64,000 nt of DNA from Nymphaea colorata (taxonomy: Eukaryota > Streptophyta > Magnoliopsida > Nymphaeales > Nymphaeaceae), in the NCBI RefSeq assembly GCF_008831285.2, contig NC_045140.1, forward strand, positions 2,521,528 through 2,585,527, given 5' to 3'. A model generated the notes under the pieces. It was not told the origin of the DNA. It saw only the letters and a list, made by a program, of their open reading frames with translations, and searched no databases. Position 1 is the first letter of the stretch; every line of letters starts with the position of its first letter. The translations under genes and the position numbers were made by a program. Positions 1 to 12,400 of this stretch are shown here, one piece after another.

Positions 1-2
1 AA

Positions 3-2239
3 TATGGAAATGTGATGCAACAATATGGCAATGCGGGGAAAGAGTACCTAAAATGGGCTGCAGGCATGGCTGTGTCCTTGAACGCGTCCGTGCCGTGGAT
101 CATGTGTCAACAATCAGATGCTCCTGCTCCAATGGTGGCTTCGAATTCCTTTTCCTTTCACACTTGTTTCTGGTTAACAGCTCCTGGTTTCTCAAGTGCT
201 TAACTGAATGTGATTTTGAAACAGATAAACACATGCAACGGCTTCTACTGCCATGATTTCGAACCGAATTCTCCGACTAGCCCGAAGATGTGGACTGAAA
301 ACTGGACTGGATGGTCTGTTTCCCTTTCTTTCTGCTACAGAACCAATCTTCTAAGACCCTATGAATCTGAACTTAAACTAAAGTTAACATAATGGTGGAA
401 TTTTTAGGTTCAAGGCCTTTGGAAGTACTAATCCACATAGACCAGCAGAAGACCTTGCTTACTCAGTGGCTAGATTCTTCCAGACAGGAGGAACTTTCCA
501 GAACTACTATATGGTGAGTCCATCAAGATTGACTAAGTCTTTGGGTTCCTGCAGCATTGAAGTCTGAGGACAAAATTTCTGTGCCAATGTTAATTTATCA
601 TTGTTTGATCTTACAGTATCATGGAGGAACCAATTTTGGCAGAACAGCAGGTGGCCCGTTCATCACTACATCTTACGATTATGATGCACCTCTGGATGAG
701 TATGGTACTGCAAATAAATCACACAACGTGAACAAATAGAAGTTGAATTAATTTTTTCCGGCGTATTAAGCTTGTATCCTAATAGTAATCTCTAAATGTT
801 ACTTCTTATGTGATTTAACAGTTTTTATTCTAATTTCACAGGGCAACCAAGACAGCCAAAGTGGGGTCACTTGAGGAATCTTCATTCTGCGCTTAAGCAG
901 ATGGAGAAGGCTTTGATCTATGGTACTCGACAGAACGTCAGCCTTGGTAATGACTTGGAGGTATCTTCTACAAACTTTTCTCTGTCCTTTTATTTTTTCT
1001 TCAACGTAATAGAATACTAGAAAGATGAGCTGAGCCATATATTTGATGGGATGCTTAGGCTTCAATATACAAGACAGAGGATGGTACAACTGGCTGCTTT
1101 TTAAGCAATACAAATACTGCATTGGATGCCACAGTTACATTCAATGGGAACAGTTACTCTCTGCCAGCTTGGTCTGTCACCATCTTGCCTGATTGTGTGA
1201 ACTCCATCTACAACACAGCACAGGTTTGACATTTCTCTCTTTGCCACATTATTAAATATATAATAAGCTAATTACATGAAGCGGTCTGGATGAGAAGAAT
1301 CTGAACTCTCAAGAAGTGAACGAGAACTGTCACTTTTCTTGCTTTTAAAGAAGATCCTCAGTCTCCGACGATCTTAGTTACTTTGGTTGATGCTTTGTGC
1401 TTTTCCTCTGTTGAAAATTCGCTTTTTCTTTCTCAAATATTTTGCATAAATCAAATTTACCAATTGTTCCATACCATGTCTTACTGCCGTTTCTACGTCT
1501 GTTTTTCCATCGAATTTTATAAAACATGAATTGACCAGTGCCCTCATTTCCAATTCAAGTATTAGTTTATTCAATTTTTATTCTGAAAATTAACTATAAA
1601 ATCTCAGTTTTAAACGTCTACCAATAGTTTATGATTATATTGCAACACTAGCTTTTTATTTAGCTTCTGCAGCATGAATTTGATGTGGTATTGCATGTGG
1701 CTTTGTAGGTCCCTGTCGCTCCACAAACTGTGACTTCAAAGCAGACAAAGGACGATGAAACTGGAGTTGAGAATGTGGTATGGCATAAAGAGAGCATTTT
1801 TTATAATATAAGGTCGAAGGATCTTTTCCCTGCAAAGAAATTGCTTGAGCAAATTACCACCGCAGCAGATAGGAGTGATTACATGTGGTATACAACTGGG
1901 TGAGTATTCAGAAAGATTTTCCCAAGGCAATGCTAATTAATTCTTAGGATTTTATTGGCAAAAAAAAACGTGTCTTCTCATGTAATTTTTTTTAAAACCT
2001 TATTAGAATATTATCGAATATTGCTTTAATCCAAGTAAAAGAAAAACAGAAGAAGGGAGTTATTCTGAAGCCAAAATTTTTTTAATTGTTGTACTGCTCC
2101 ATTGGCTGATTCCTCTCCTCTGCATACAGTGTTCATGTCACTGAGGATGACTCTTTCTGGAACCAAGGTCGAGTTATATTGAGAGTGAATACTTCAGGCC
2201 ATTCACTTCATGTGTTTGTCAACAGTGAACATGCGGGTA

Positions 2240-2304
<65 letters not shown>

Positions 2305-3421
2305 TCAGCTTGTATGTCTGTTTCCTAGATAACATGATACTTACAACTACTCTAATTCTCGAGATGTGATTGTCAATCAGGATTTGCTTATGGAGGATAT
2401 GGGCATGGAGCATTCAACTTTGAGCAACCAATCAATCTTAAGCCAGGGAAAAATTATATCACTCTTCTCAGTGCAACCGTTGGTCTTCAGGTATTGTTCA
2501 ATCTCCATATTTGCTCTTGCGGCTTTACTATCAAGATATATAATATATATAAAATGTCATATATCTAACATGGTTCGGTCTTTTGCATCTTGAATTAGAA
2601 CTACGGGCCTCTGTTTGAGCTTGTTCCAGCAGGGATCAACACTGGTCCGGTTGAAATTGTCGGCAGCAACAATGCTACCAAAGATCTGTCAAGAAAAGTT
2701 TGGCTATACAAGGTAATGAATCGTCTACACAATGTATCAGATACTGACTTTAGGAGGCAAGTGATTCAAATAGTCTATTATGCGCTTATATTTTTCCAAT
2801 GTATGCATCAAATGCAGATTGGTTTGAGAGGTGAAGATGACCTCTTTACTAATCCAAAGGATTTCACATGGACGTCAGCAAGTGACCTGCCAGTCAATAC
2901 TCTATTCATTTGGTACAAGGTACACTTTCTGTTCACTTTAAGTTTAAAAAGTTGCACAGAATTGTGAATTTTCTGATATTTTCGATTCATGGCTGCGCAG
3001 GCTGAGTTCAGGGCACCAAATGGTAGTGAATCGGTGATTGTGAACCTTGGGAGCATGGGGAAAGGGCAGGCTTGGATCAATGGCGAGAGCATTGGACGAT
3101 ACTGGCCTCTTTACACTTCCCCAGAGGATGAGTGCTCGGAGCCCTGTGATTACAGAGGGCCCTATAATCCATCCAAATGCACCACACAGTGCGGTGAAGG
3201 AACTCAGATCTGGTATTCACTTCCCATACCTCCTTTTCCTTTTGCTCTTGCAGCAGAGAAGATCTGATGAATCCTCAGTTTTTTACTAATCGGATCGTTT
3301 TTTGTTTTTTGGCAGGTATCATGTGCCAAGATCATGGCTCAATGAAGGGTTGAACACCTTGGTCTTATTCGAGGAGCTGGGAGGAAATCCGTCTCAGATC
3401 AAATTCAGAACTGTTCACTAG
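3..3421 (+). CDS. BGAL: beta-galactosidase, GH35 (3' part, 5' end outside window)
   Basis: This is a plant beta-galactosidase of glycoside hydrolase family 35, a family whose secreted members remove terminal beta-D-galactose from cell-wall glycans. Thirteen exons join in frame (547 codons with stop): 3-134, 225-313, 408-513, 617-704, 842-960, 1059-1223, 1709-1899, 2130-2236, 2381-2490, 2599-2712, 2818-2919, 3001-3212, 3316-3421; all introns are GT..AG. The first exon reads YGNVMQQYG and VPWIMCQQ. Exon 2 has [10 protein letters not shown], whose Glu is the family nucleophile. Exons 3-4 give [20 protein letters not shown] and [14 protein letters not shown]. Later exons carry the beta-sandwich motifs [17 protein letters not shown] and CDYRG. 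The protein stops at KFRTVH, so the SUEL lectin domain of some plant paralogues is absent. The N-terminal part, with signal peptide and acid/base Glu, lies upstream of the window. Family assignment is secure; the subfamily is not. Confidence 0.93.
2245..2304. repeat. compound (CT)n(AT)n(AC)n microsatellite in BGAL intron 8
   Basis: Directly after the donor of beta-galactosidase intron 8 there are about 13 CT, 13 AT and several AC dinucleotides. The equivalent intron of the duplicate copy (17720-17770) has an irregular C/T tract instead, so the tract has changed since duplication. Confidence 0.9.
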
Positions 3422-4690
3422 TGATCGAGGAGAGGACGCTGCTGGACTTCTCTACAAATTTGATGACAATGGTTTAATTTTTCTGTTTTTATTATTCATC
3501 GTTTTGAGTTTTAGGATTTCTTTTCTAGCTCCTTGAATGGCTGGTAGCTGTCTCCAGTAGAAAAGTCTTTGCTTGAAACATTATAGTCCAATTGATTTTT
3601 CTTTTTGAACGAAGATGACAACTTGGAATTGTTTGATGGTTTAAATTTGGTACATCTTCGAGAACTGCCGTTTTGTCACTCTGCACTGCCATTTCTTGAA
3701 AGGAAACTAAATTTTACAGAAGCACGCCCAACTTTTGAAGGTGCAGCGGAGACACACTTGAGTTTTAATTTCTTTTATTTAACTACTTGAATTTTTTCAG
3801 TTTAATGGCTTGAACTGAGCGGCATAAGTAATGGGTGCTTAAGAATCTTAAGCTTGTGTCATACCAAACTTAAATCTGAAATATGAAATATGCAAGCAGA
3901 AGAACATATAGTATGGCAAAAGTTCTCTAAAACGTCACTTCCGAATGTCATCGATTCAACCAGAACTTTCGAATTCAATTCCATCGTCTTTGATTGTCAC
4001 CGCTATCTTCGTATCGACATCTCAAACACAACTGAACACTACCATCAAATTCAGTTCTTTCAATTTTTTGAAAAGGAATTCTCCATCTTACGGGGTAACT
4101 TTCACCATCACAATTTAGGAAGAGAAACGTAATCAATCTTCCTGGGTTGGTAACAAAATGCTACAAGAGAGGCTACCATCTCTAAGCGGACCTTTCCCCT
4201 ATCGATGGCAACAGAGAGGCTTGGCCTCCCTTGAGTTTCCGTCGTTCCAGGTACACACACACAGAAACAGATCCCTGCAAGAGAAATATCATGCGTGACA
4301 GCAGTGGGGAAGCTGGCAAACACCATTTCCTTTGCATCCATCCAAACACCATTTTACATTCTCCTTTCTTTCCCTCTCATTTTAAATGCCCTTGAATGTT
4401 GCCAAAATATAACAAAAAAAGTCTTTTCGGATCAAATTGACCCCTTTCATGTGATGTGATGCAGTAGCTGATTCGAAGGCCTTAAACAATGAGCCGACTT
4501 TTTAATTAAGTCTCTTGGATCTTTCTGGCCTTCAGGGAAAAAAAAAAATCAAGTCCAAGTCCATTTTCCTTTAAACCAAGAAGTTGAGTTGAGTTGGATG
4601 GCATGTTATAGTCACATCTTTAGTTCAAATCTTGAAGAGTGCTATATTGATGGTATTAAAAAATGTTGAGCTTAATTATGGGAAGTGAAC
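3422..4690 (+). other. BGAL 3' UTR and downstream non-coding DNA
   Basis: No gene is seen. The stretch after the stop codon up to about 4170 is recognisably repeated at 18839-20050 behind the pseudogene copy. Examples are the run after the stop (gaggacgctgctggacttct), the segment with ctgcactgccatttcttgaa, and the segment ending near cgtaatcaat. From about 4170 to 4690 the sequence is AT-rich and unassigned. Confidence 0.6.
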
Positions 4691-5050
4691 TATTTTCTTT
4701 CTCTCTTCAATGCAGGTAAAGAGCCGATAAAATGAGAATATATAACAAAATTTGGGGACAAGAGGTCCCCTAGATACAAAAACAAACCGCAAAAACAAGA
4801 GCAAAAGATGAAATATACAATACAATGCACAAAAGAAGAAGAGAGGCAAGAAGAGAGAAAAAATACGAGGCGACACAGTCACGTATCCACAGACGTACAG
4901 CGGTACCTCAATCTAATGGCAAACTGGACATCCCCCTGCACAAGACGAGCCACAGAATCTGACGAAGAGAAGGCGCCCTTGAAGACTTTGTTGTTGCGCT
5001 CCTCCCAAATGCGCCACCAAGCTGAAATGAATCACGACCTCCAAACACGA
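4690..5050 (-). mobile_element. 5'-truncated LINE (L1-type) 3' end remnant
   Basis: Read on the minus strand, about 4879-5020 gives a short frame containing WWRIWEERNNKVFKG followed by a polar tail and a TGA at 4879-4881. This is the typical C-terminal end of plant non-LTR retrotransposon ORF2 (W-x-I-W-x-E-R-N near the zinc-finger tail). Downstream is an untranslated tail to about 4690. An upstream in-frame stop near 5025 and the short length show a dead 5'-truncated copy. No poly(A) tail or target-site duplication was identified with confidence, so the borders are approximate. Confidence 0.55.
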
Positions 5051-5159
5051 CCCCAGGAAGCAGACAAGTGGGGGGAAGGACAAAAGAGAAAAAAAAAAGT
5101 TGCAGTATGTTCAATGGAGGTAAAAGAGGATGAACAGGGTACATGGTTCCTTGGCTAAA

Positions 5160-7640
5160 GACTCACCCTTTAAAAGTTGCAGTATTTTTCAATAGAGAGA
5201 GCGATAGATTCTTTTCAACATTCCCTTCTTCTCCAGAAACCTTTTTTTTATCTGACGGAAGCCCAGCATGCAAGATTTCAAAATACTTTTTCCTGTTTTT
5301 TGCGTTAAGATATTATTATTAAGATACTATTAATATTATTAAGTTATCATTTTAAATATCTTAATCTCCTATTACTACTATTTGAAGTGTTTATGCTTAT
5401 TAAGTATTTCTTTGACTTTTTATAAACTACTGAAATAAAAGGTTTACCATAAAAATGGAACTATCTAACAATGCATTAACCAAATTGAAGCCTGAGCCTG
5501 ACCACCTGTAATCACCAAGAAGTTTTCAAAAGTCTATATTTAGCATTTTTCGAACATTAAATGATAATTTTGTGTCAGCTTCAAGGATTTTCGACTTCAA
5601 ACACTTCAATTTTTCTTAATTCTAGTCAATTTCTTCTTTTATTTGACTATCAACTATATTTGAGACTTATTTGGGTCTAATTCAAACATTGGACACAAAG
5701 TCCAATCTCAATTCAGACTTATTTTATAATTACTAGGGATTCAGTCCAAAAACTCATATAGAAACCTAAACAAATCCCTAAATCCATATTCAAATCCAAA
5801 CTACAGCTCTAGATCCAAAAAAAAAATCTCAAGTTCTAGATCCATCTCCAAGTTATAGCTCTAATTCCAAAATGAATCCATATCCAAATCCAAATTCTAA
5901 AGCCATATTCAAAACAGAATTTACATCTGTACCTAGATCCAAATTCAATTCTAGACTCATTTAATCCCTATTTGTCCCTTCAATCCATTTTAGATCCGAT
6001 CCAGACTCAAGATCCAAAATATAGATCCATATCCTTGTTTGGTTCCAAATTCTTAATCTAGATCCAAATTTAGATCTAATTCTATGTTTTTACCTCAATC
6101 CAGATCTAAATATGATATTTTGATCTAAATATGAATTTTAGATCCAAATTAAAGATCCAAATCTAAATATATTATTGTTTATAATTCTAAGCTTTTGATC
6201 CAGATCTAGCTTCAAATATGAGACATAGACCCATTTGTGTATCTAAATCCAAGTCATCATTCAAGTATGGAGACATTACCATCTTTTTTCAAATACCAAT
6301 AATTTTTTATTCAAAATACCCTTTGATTTTTCAAAACTGCCCTTAGTTTTTTGAATTATTAAATTTTCCAATACGCCCTTCTTTTTTTATCAAAATACCC
6401 TTGTGGGGCCCCCGGTCGGGTTAGCAGGCTGACCAGACACGACCCTGGCCTGGCCAATCATAGGCTCGATCAGCCTGGGTGCGCCTCTCCCGGCCTGGGT
6501 GCGCCTGGCCTGGCCAGGCTAGGCTAACAACTAGCCAAGCCCAGCCGGTGGCTTGCTAGAATATGCCTGTGACGGTTCAACATGGCCTTTTTAGGTCTGC
6601 CAGTGAGCTAGGCTTAGGCCGCGGGGCCCTTGGGGAGGTGCCAGCCGGATTTAGTCAACCTATTTTTAGACAGATTTGACCATTTTAGTGTTCATAAGTT
6701 ATTTTAAGTCAATAAAGATTAATTAATGACTAACTTCACTTTTAAAAAAAGACCAAAATGCCCTTGAGCCTCCCTCCTTTATAAATACCTCATCATTTCT
6801 CTCATTTAACATCAATCCATTATCTTTCATGTCTCTCCTCTTCTGTTTTTTTCCAACATATTACCTTGATTTTCAAATATTTGCAATATTACAAAATTTC
6901 TCTCTTTGAACCTATGATGAATGGTCATCATCCCTCTAAATCAAGATTTTAATTTTCAAAACAAAGTTTAGTTAACTTGTTTTTATACAAAAAAACAAGT
7001 TGAAGCCATGTTTTGCAAAACAAGTAATTTAAAAATATGTTTCTAATCATATTTCTTTAAATAAATGGAAAACTTTAATTTTCAAGAAAATCTTTGAACA
7101 TAACTTATATTTTATTTGAATTATAGTGACATATTTGAAGAACTCAAATAATTTTAAGAACATATCTCTTTGAACAATTTATTTTCTAAACTATTCCTAC
7201 ATTTCAATCTCAACTTTCTATCATTTGAGGTTTATTGAACATCCTTAAAATCATAGTTTAAAACGTGAAGGCACAATATTTAAAACCAAATCTCGTTTAA
7301 CCTCGCCAAGTTTTGCTTTAATACATTAAAAATTTCTCTTAATTCGAAGAGACATGCATATAAGATTTTGAGATAATACTTTAAAATATTGAAATGTACA
7401 AAACAAAAGCTAGTTATTGACCGTGTTACCCCAAATAAAAATTTTAGGAAAGACCGAACCTTGTACCAACGAATGAGTTACTTTCTTTCTTATTTCAAAA
7501 TAAAACACTCCAAAACCAAGTCAATTTTAAAATGCAAAACACCGCCCAAGGCACAAGATACTGGGTTCAAGCGCGCTCAGCCAGGGAAGGTTACGTTTGA
7601 ACCTGGTCTCTACGCACCCGAATAACGGCGTACAAGTGTT
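5160..7640. other. non-coding AT-rich intergenic region with low-complexity and GC-rich segments
   Basis: No convincing gene. About 5700-6260 is an irregular low-complexity tract built from variants of atccaaat/agatccaaa. About 6400-6660 is an isolated GC-rich island with repeated CCTGGCC/GCCTGGGTGCGCC words. It is followed by a TATA-like tataaatacc at 6780 and a pyrimidine-rich stretch. This could be the promoter of a decayed LTR, but no paired repeat or coding region supports that. Confidence 0.5.
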
Positions 7641-9426
7641 TTTTACATGTAATGAGAAGATTAGATCTAGCCGAGAGAGAGAGAGAGAGTCGGAATTTCA
7701 CAAACATTAGAATCCAATTTACATGTACAAATCTTGATGTCCTATTTTATGTACCAACCCAAATCCAGTTCTGAATCAAATCAAGTAACATGAACAGTGG
7801 GGCGATAGCTTAGCCGAGCCAATTTCGATCAATTGACATCTCGAGCCCGTTTTGCATGTACAAATTGTGTAAAAGGTGTCCATCCTTGGAAAAAACGTCC
7901 CGACTCCCATCCAGATAGATTACTTTTCCAAGGAAATAAGTACTCGGCCACGAACGAATACTTTGTCTAAGAAAAAAGAAAAAAGTCACTCTTACGAATC
8001 CCATCTGTTTCACCACCTTTTCCACACAGAAGATTTTCAAAAGAAAAAAACCGCCTATAGAAAAGTTAGATTTCTCCCATGTTCGAAAGGGAGATGTTAA
8101 CCTGGGACGTTCTTAACCCAGCCCAGCTTTCTTAGGCCAAGTCAGGGAGGACCTAGCTTCATCGTTTGTTACATATCGAAGCACGAGTACTATGAAGTCG
8201 GTCAATAATATTTAAAGATTAGAATACACAAAATCCTTCAAGATGAAGGGAAGGGAAAAAATTTCAAGAGTCTCCGACTCTCCATCCGCTTCCTCGCGAA
8301 GATAGTCAGTAATTCTTATGAGTCATTCAACCAAATTTATGATCCTTAACCTACAAAAGCTTTACCAAACAATAGCATCTTCTCAATGTCTTCAAGCACA
8401 TGCCCATTCAATTGGCCTCGCCGACAAGTCTATTCTCCTGCTGTATAGATATTTTGCCAAGCTGAGCCTTGCCAAGGAGCAAGGAAGCGGCATATTATAC
8501 ACAAACCAAAAGTGGCCTGCAAAGCATGAAAGAGAGTTGATTATGAACCATCTCAAAATAGATAAACATCAAAGGCAGAGGAACGAAAACAGACAAGAAG
8601 GTGCTTTGAGATCAGAAAAACAGAAATAACAATAATGGTGTTATCATCAACCAAAGTGTTACCATTAGGGATGGGCGTTAGGCAAAGGGACTCCATGTTA
8701 TCAAGAAAATCTTCATGATAACAAGATATTGCAGAAACTATTGTCAATGATAATGCTGAAACTCAGGATGGAATGGAATCTATTGAAGTAAAGATGAATG
8801 CTAGCAAGATAATGAGATCTACAACCTGCTAAGAGAATAAATTTGACCGCTGCATTTAAATCAAATAATATCTTGTCTAACAGCTTCTATATGCTAGGAG
8901 AAATACTAAGAGGCGATTGTCAACAGAAAGCAGAAGCATGTCTTGATAAGGATTTCCTCCAAGGCTATGATAACTAATTTATAAGAACAAGGGTAATGAA
9001 GCATATTGGTGCATAGATATCTTCACATGTTACAACCACCCAAGTAAACACAGCAAGGGAACAAAATTCAATTCTAAAGCAAGACCATTTTTTCCGTACC
9101 TCAAGAATTAGGTAACAGCATATATATACACAAACAAGATCAAGATGCAAGAACTCGGCAACCTAACTCATACTTGGCCTAGTTGTATCAAATCACAATC
9201 CATCTTTTTGCCTTAAAGGACCAACCTCAGCACAAAACTACGATGCAAAACACAAAATAGAAAGGAGAAACAAATTTGATAAACCATAAACATCTTTAGT
9301 TCTATGACCCACTAGCCTCCCTCTTAAGCCCTTCTGGGCCTGAGACATGAAGGAACTCAATATGATTTTAGCAATGAAACATGATGCATGTACATAAAAT
9401 AATCATCAATGAAACATACCAGAGCA
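7641..9426. other. intergenic region, probably including the RRP46 3' UTR at its right end
   Basis: Only short unsupported ORFs are present. The bases next to 9427 should include the 3' UTR of the minus-strand RRP46 gene, but no poly(A) signal could be chosen with confidence. The short frame at 8318-8629 begins with a helical segment loosely like a PPR repeat; it is too short and degenerate to call. Confidence 0.5.
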
Positions 9427-12400
9427 CTAAGATTCTTTCGGAAGATTAGATGGAATCTGCAACTGATCCAGAGATTTCCTCAAGAATTCTGAAATTTTGG
9501 AGCTTGCAGCTTGGCCTTTTTGTAGGCAATTGAAATAATTATCCACTATAGCATCAAAGTAAAGCCAGATTAGAAAATGAGCAATAGGAATCTGAACTAG
9601 TAAATTGAGTGAAATACAAAAAAACTAAAGAAACAATCCCAAAGGCCCAAACATGCATACATGCAGAAGTAGCTTTTAAAAAATGAACCTGAAAAAGAAA
9701 AGCAATACCTGACACTTGGCCATGTGTAACAGAAGTAATTATTCCATTGTCCTTAAGTTCATTTTCAACTAAATGACCACTAGGCGAGACCAACTTAGAT
9801 GAGCTGGGGAAAACTAAACAAACTGTTGCTTGCAATTCCTGCCATACAACATAAAGATATAACTTAACAGCCTCTAACTTGCAAGTTTCCTATTGAAATC
9901 GTTAGATGGCAAAATATATAACTTTACCTGGCTAACGGGATGATCATTACAATAACAATAACAAAACCCAACGACAAGAATATAGCAAGAACATTGAACA
10001 TTTGAGCAAAAATATTAGAAGTGTCAGAAAGCTATTTATTAATATTTCCAGAGATCATCTCAAGAATAATCAAACATTAGCAACATGGCTGTGACCATGA
10101 TCGTTTATGGAGAAAAGAAATACCACACATACATACCATCAAAATTTCTCTCTCTCTCTCTCAGGTGGGAACAGTATATTACTTGAAGTTATATGTGTTA
10201 TTAAATACATGCTTGTCAATATTTAATAATTTTGACATTTTAACTATGACTTTTTTTGTTACATTTACTGTTTTAACTTTTTCCAAAGACCTCCCAATGT
10301 TGCCTAGACTCCAGGATCCTCGCAAAACTCAGCATTTAGACGCTACCTGGTGTTTTTTACCATGTAGATTTTGTCCCCAGCACCAATCATACAATGCCCA
10401 TTTGTTGACAAGCATATCCACATTTTCATCCCATACCCTGTTTGTATGACAGAGACCTCCTAGTGCTGCCTAGTCCTGTCTAGGCTCCAGGCAGTACACA
10501 CAGCCTAGGCTCTGCCTGGTGCTTTTGACTATGTAGTTTTAGTCCTTTGCCCTAGTTATTCAAGAATCATTTGTTGACAAGTATGTCCACGCTTCGCCCC
10601 ATACCCTGTCTCTGTAAAAGAACAAGCCACAAAGCAAGAAAGGAAACCAAAACATATAGGTGGCATCAGCATTTAATCTATTTGATGCACTAAACCAATG
10701 AGAATAGTGAGCCTAGAAGAATCCAAATGAGCGAGATAGATCAAATCAAAGAAAATATAGATGATGAACATATTTTCCGATTTTCCAGCATAAAGACTAT
10801 AGCCATTATGAAACAGACTTATCTATAAGGGGAAAACATGCTGGGGTTGAACTAGTAGATTGGGCACCTCTTCTTCAATCTTGGTAGGATCAAACATCAC
10901 AAGTCCTTTGTCTGTTACACCACAACAAACTGCAACTGCATATGTAGCAACATAAATCAGTAAAACCTGCATATGAAGATAATCCACAAATATAAACTGC
11001 AAGATCCTAGTTATGAGCTTACCAGAAAGATATTTTAAAGGTATACTGGCATCAACAAGAGCAGCACATGCTGCATTTATGGCACATGTGAGCAGCTAAA
11101 CAAGCTTTTGGTCAAGAAATTTTCCTTTAGGAATTGAAGCAGCTAGTACTCAAAAGTTATGACAAGTAGTGACCACCTCAGTTGGCTAAAAGTTAAAGTT
11201 TGTAATATTTAAAAGAGAACTACATAAACTACGATGGACTTGAATGACCCCAAAAAAGTAAAAACAATTAAAGGATTGAAAAATACATCCATGGTAACTT
11301 TGTTCAGCTTAATAAAGAGATGGACACCCCTACACCAATCCAATGTTCAAACCACGATCCCATTGAGAAGATTTATGCTCTTTCAAGCCTAACCAAATTT
11401 ATCAAAAAAAAAAAGGCAAACGAATTTTGATGATGGACAAAAAAGAATTTTTGTAAGCAAACACATACACAATGGTTACTCATTGGTTGCAGAAAATGAA
11501 AGGGTAGACAACTAATCCAAAATAACATATCTAAAAAATTTATAGAACACAAAATGCCAAACCTAGGCAGATAAACCAAAAAGAAATGTGCTAAAAGAAA
11601 AGTTGAACTGCCCCTAGTGTTCTATCATTTGAAATAGTTTGTTGTTTCTTCTAATTATCTTAAAGAATGGACATACAGCAGGTAATTTATACAACAGTCA
11701 TAGTAGGATTTTTACAACTACTTGCCCCATGCATTTTTTGTGAGTAAACTGCATGGAGGATAGGTGTATCCAGCATAGATTTCTTCAAGGAGATTAGATA
11801 TTTAAATGAAATGGATGAACAATACATTTAAAACTTAAATGACCAAAAATATGGCAGCAAAGAAATAGATGGGCGTGTGATATACGTATAATAGAAAATT
11901 ACATATATAGCATGAATTACTTTTGTGAAAGATACAGCTCCATCATCATTGACAACCTGCAGGAAACATGAAATCATAAAATTACTTAGCACATTAGCAT
12001 TTTGAAAGAAGTATGATCATAATGTCTCTGTCAACTAATTTACAAATAGAAATATGAAAGAACCATTCAAATGTAAGAAGCTAGAATAGCAGGTTTCAAA
12101 TGTAGTGAATTGTGACTAGCTACTATAACCGAATTGTGCATATAAACAAAGCTAACCCATATCGTTTAACCATTCTGGCTCATGAACCCCCTACAAAATT
12201 TTAGCATCAAGGTGGAACCAAACCTCACCACCTATTTATCCATATTCTCAAGGGAACCAGTATCTTGTCAAGACCACAGCTTTCAAAAAAGTTCTCGGTA
12301 AATAAAACTGAACGTGCATCCAAAGACAAACTACAGATACGATGAATATGAGTGCAAGCGCAGGTTGTTTAAGCTTACTCCACACACGTATGGCCAGACT

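Noticed and set aside
8318-8629. 103-codon frame with a weak PPR-like helical start
   Set aside because: Only one possible repeat-like segment, then unrelated sequence; too little to support even a pseudogene call.
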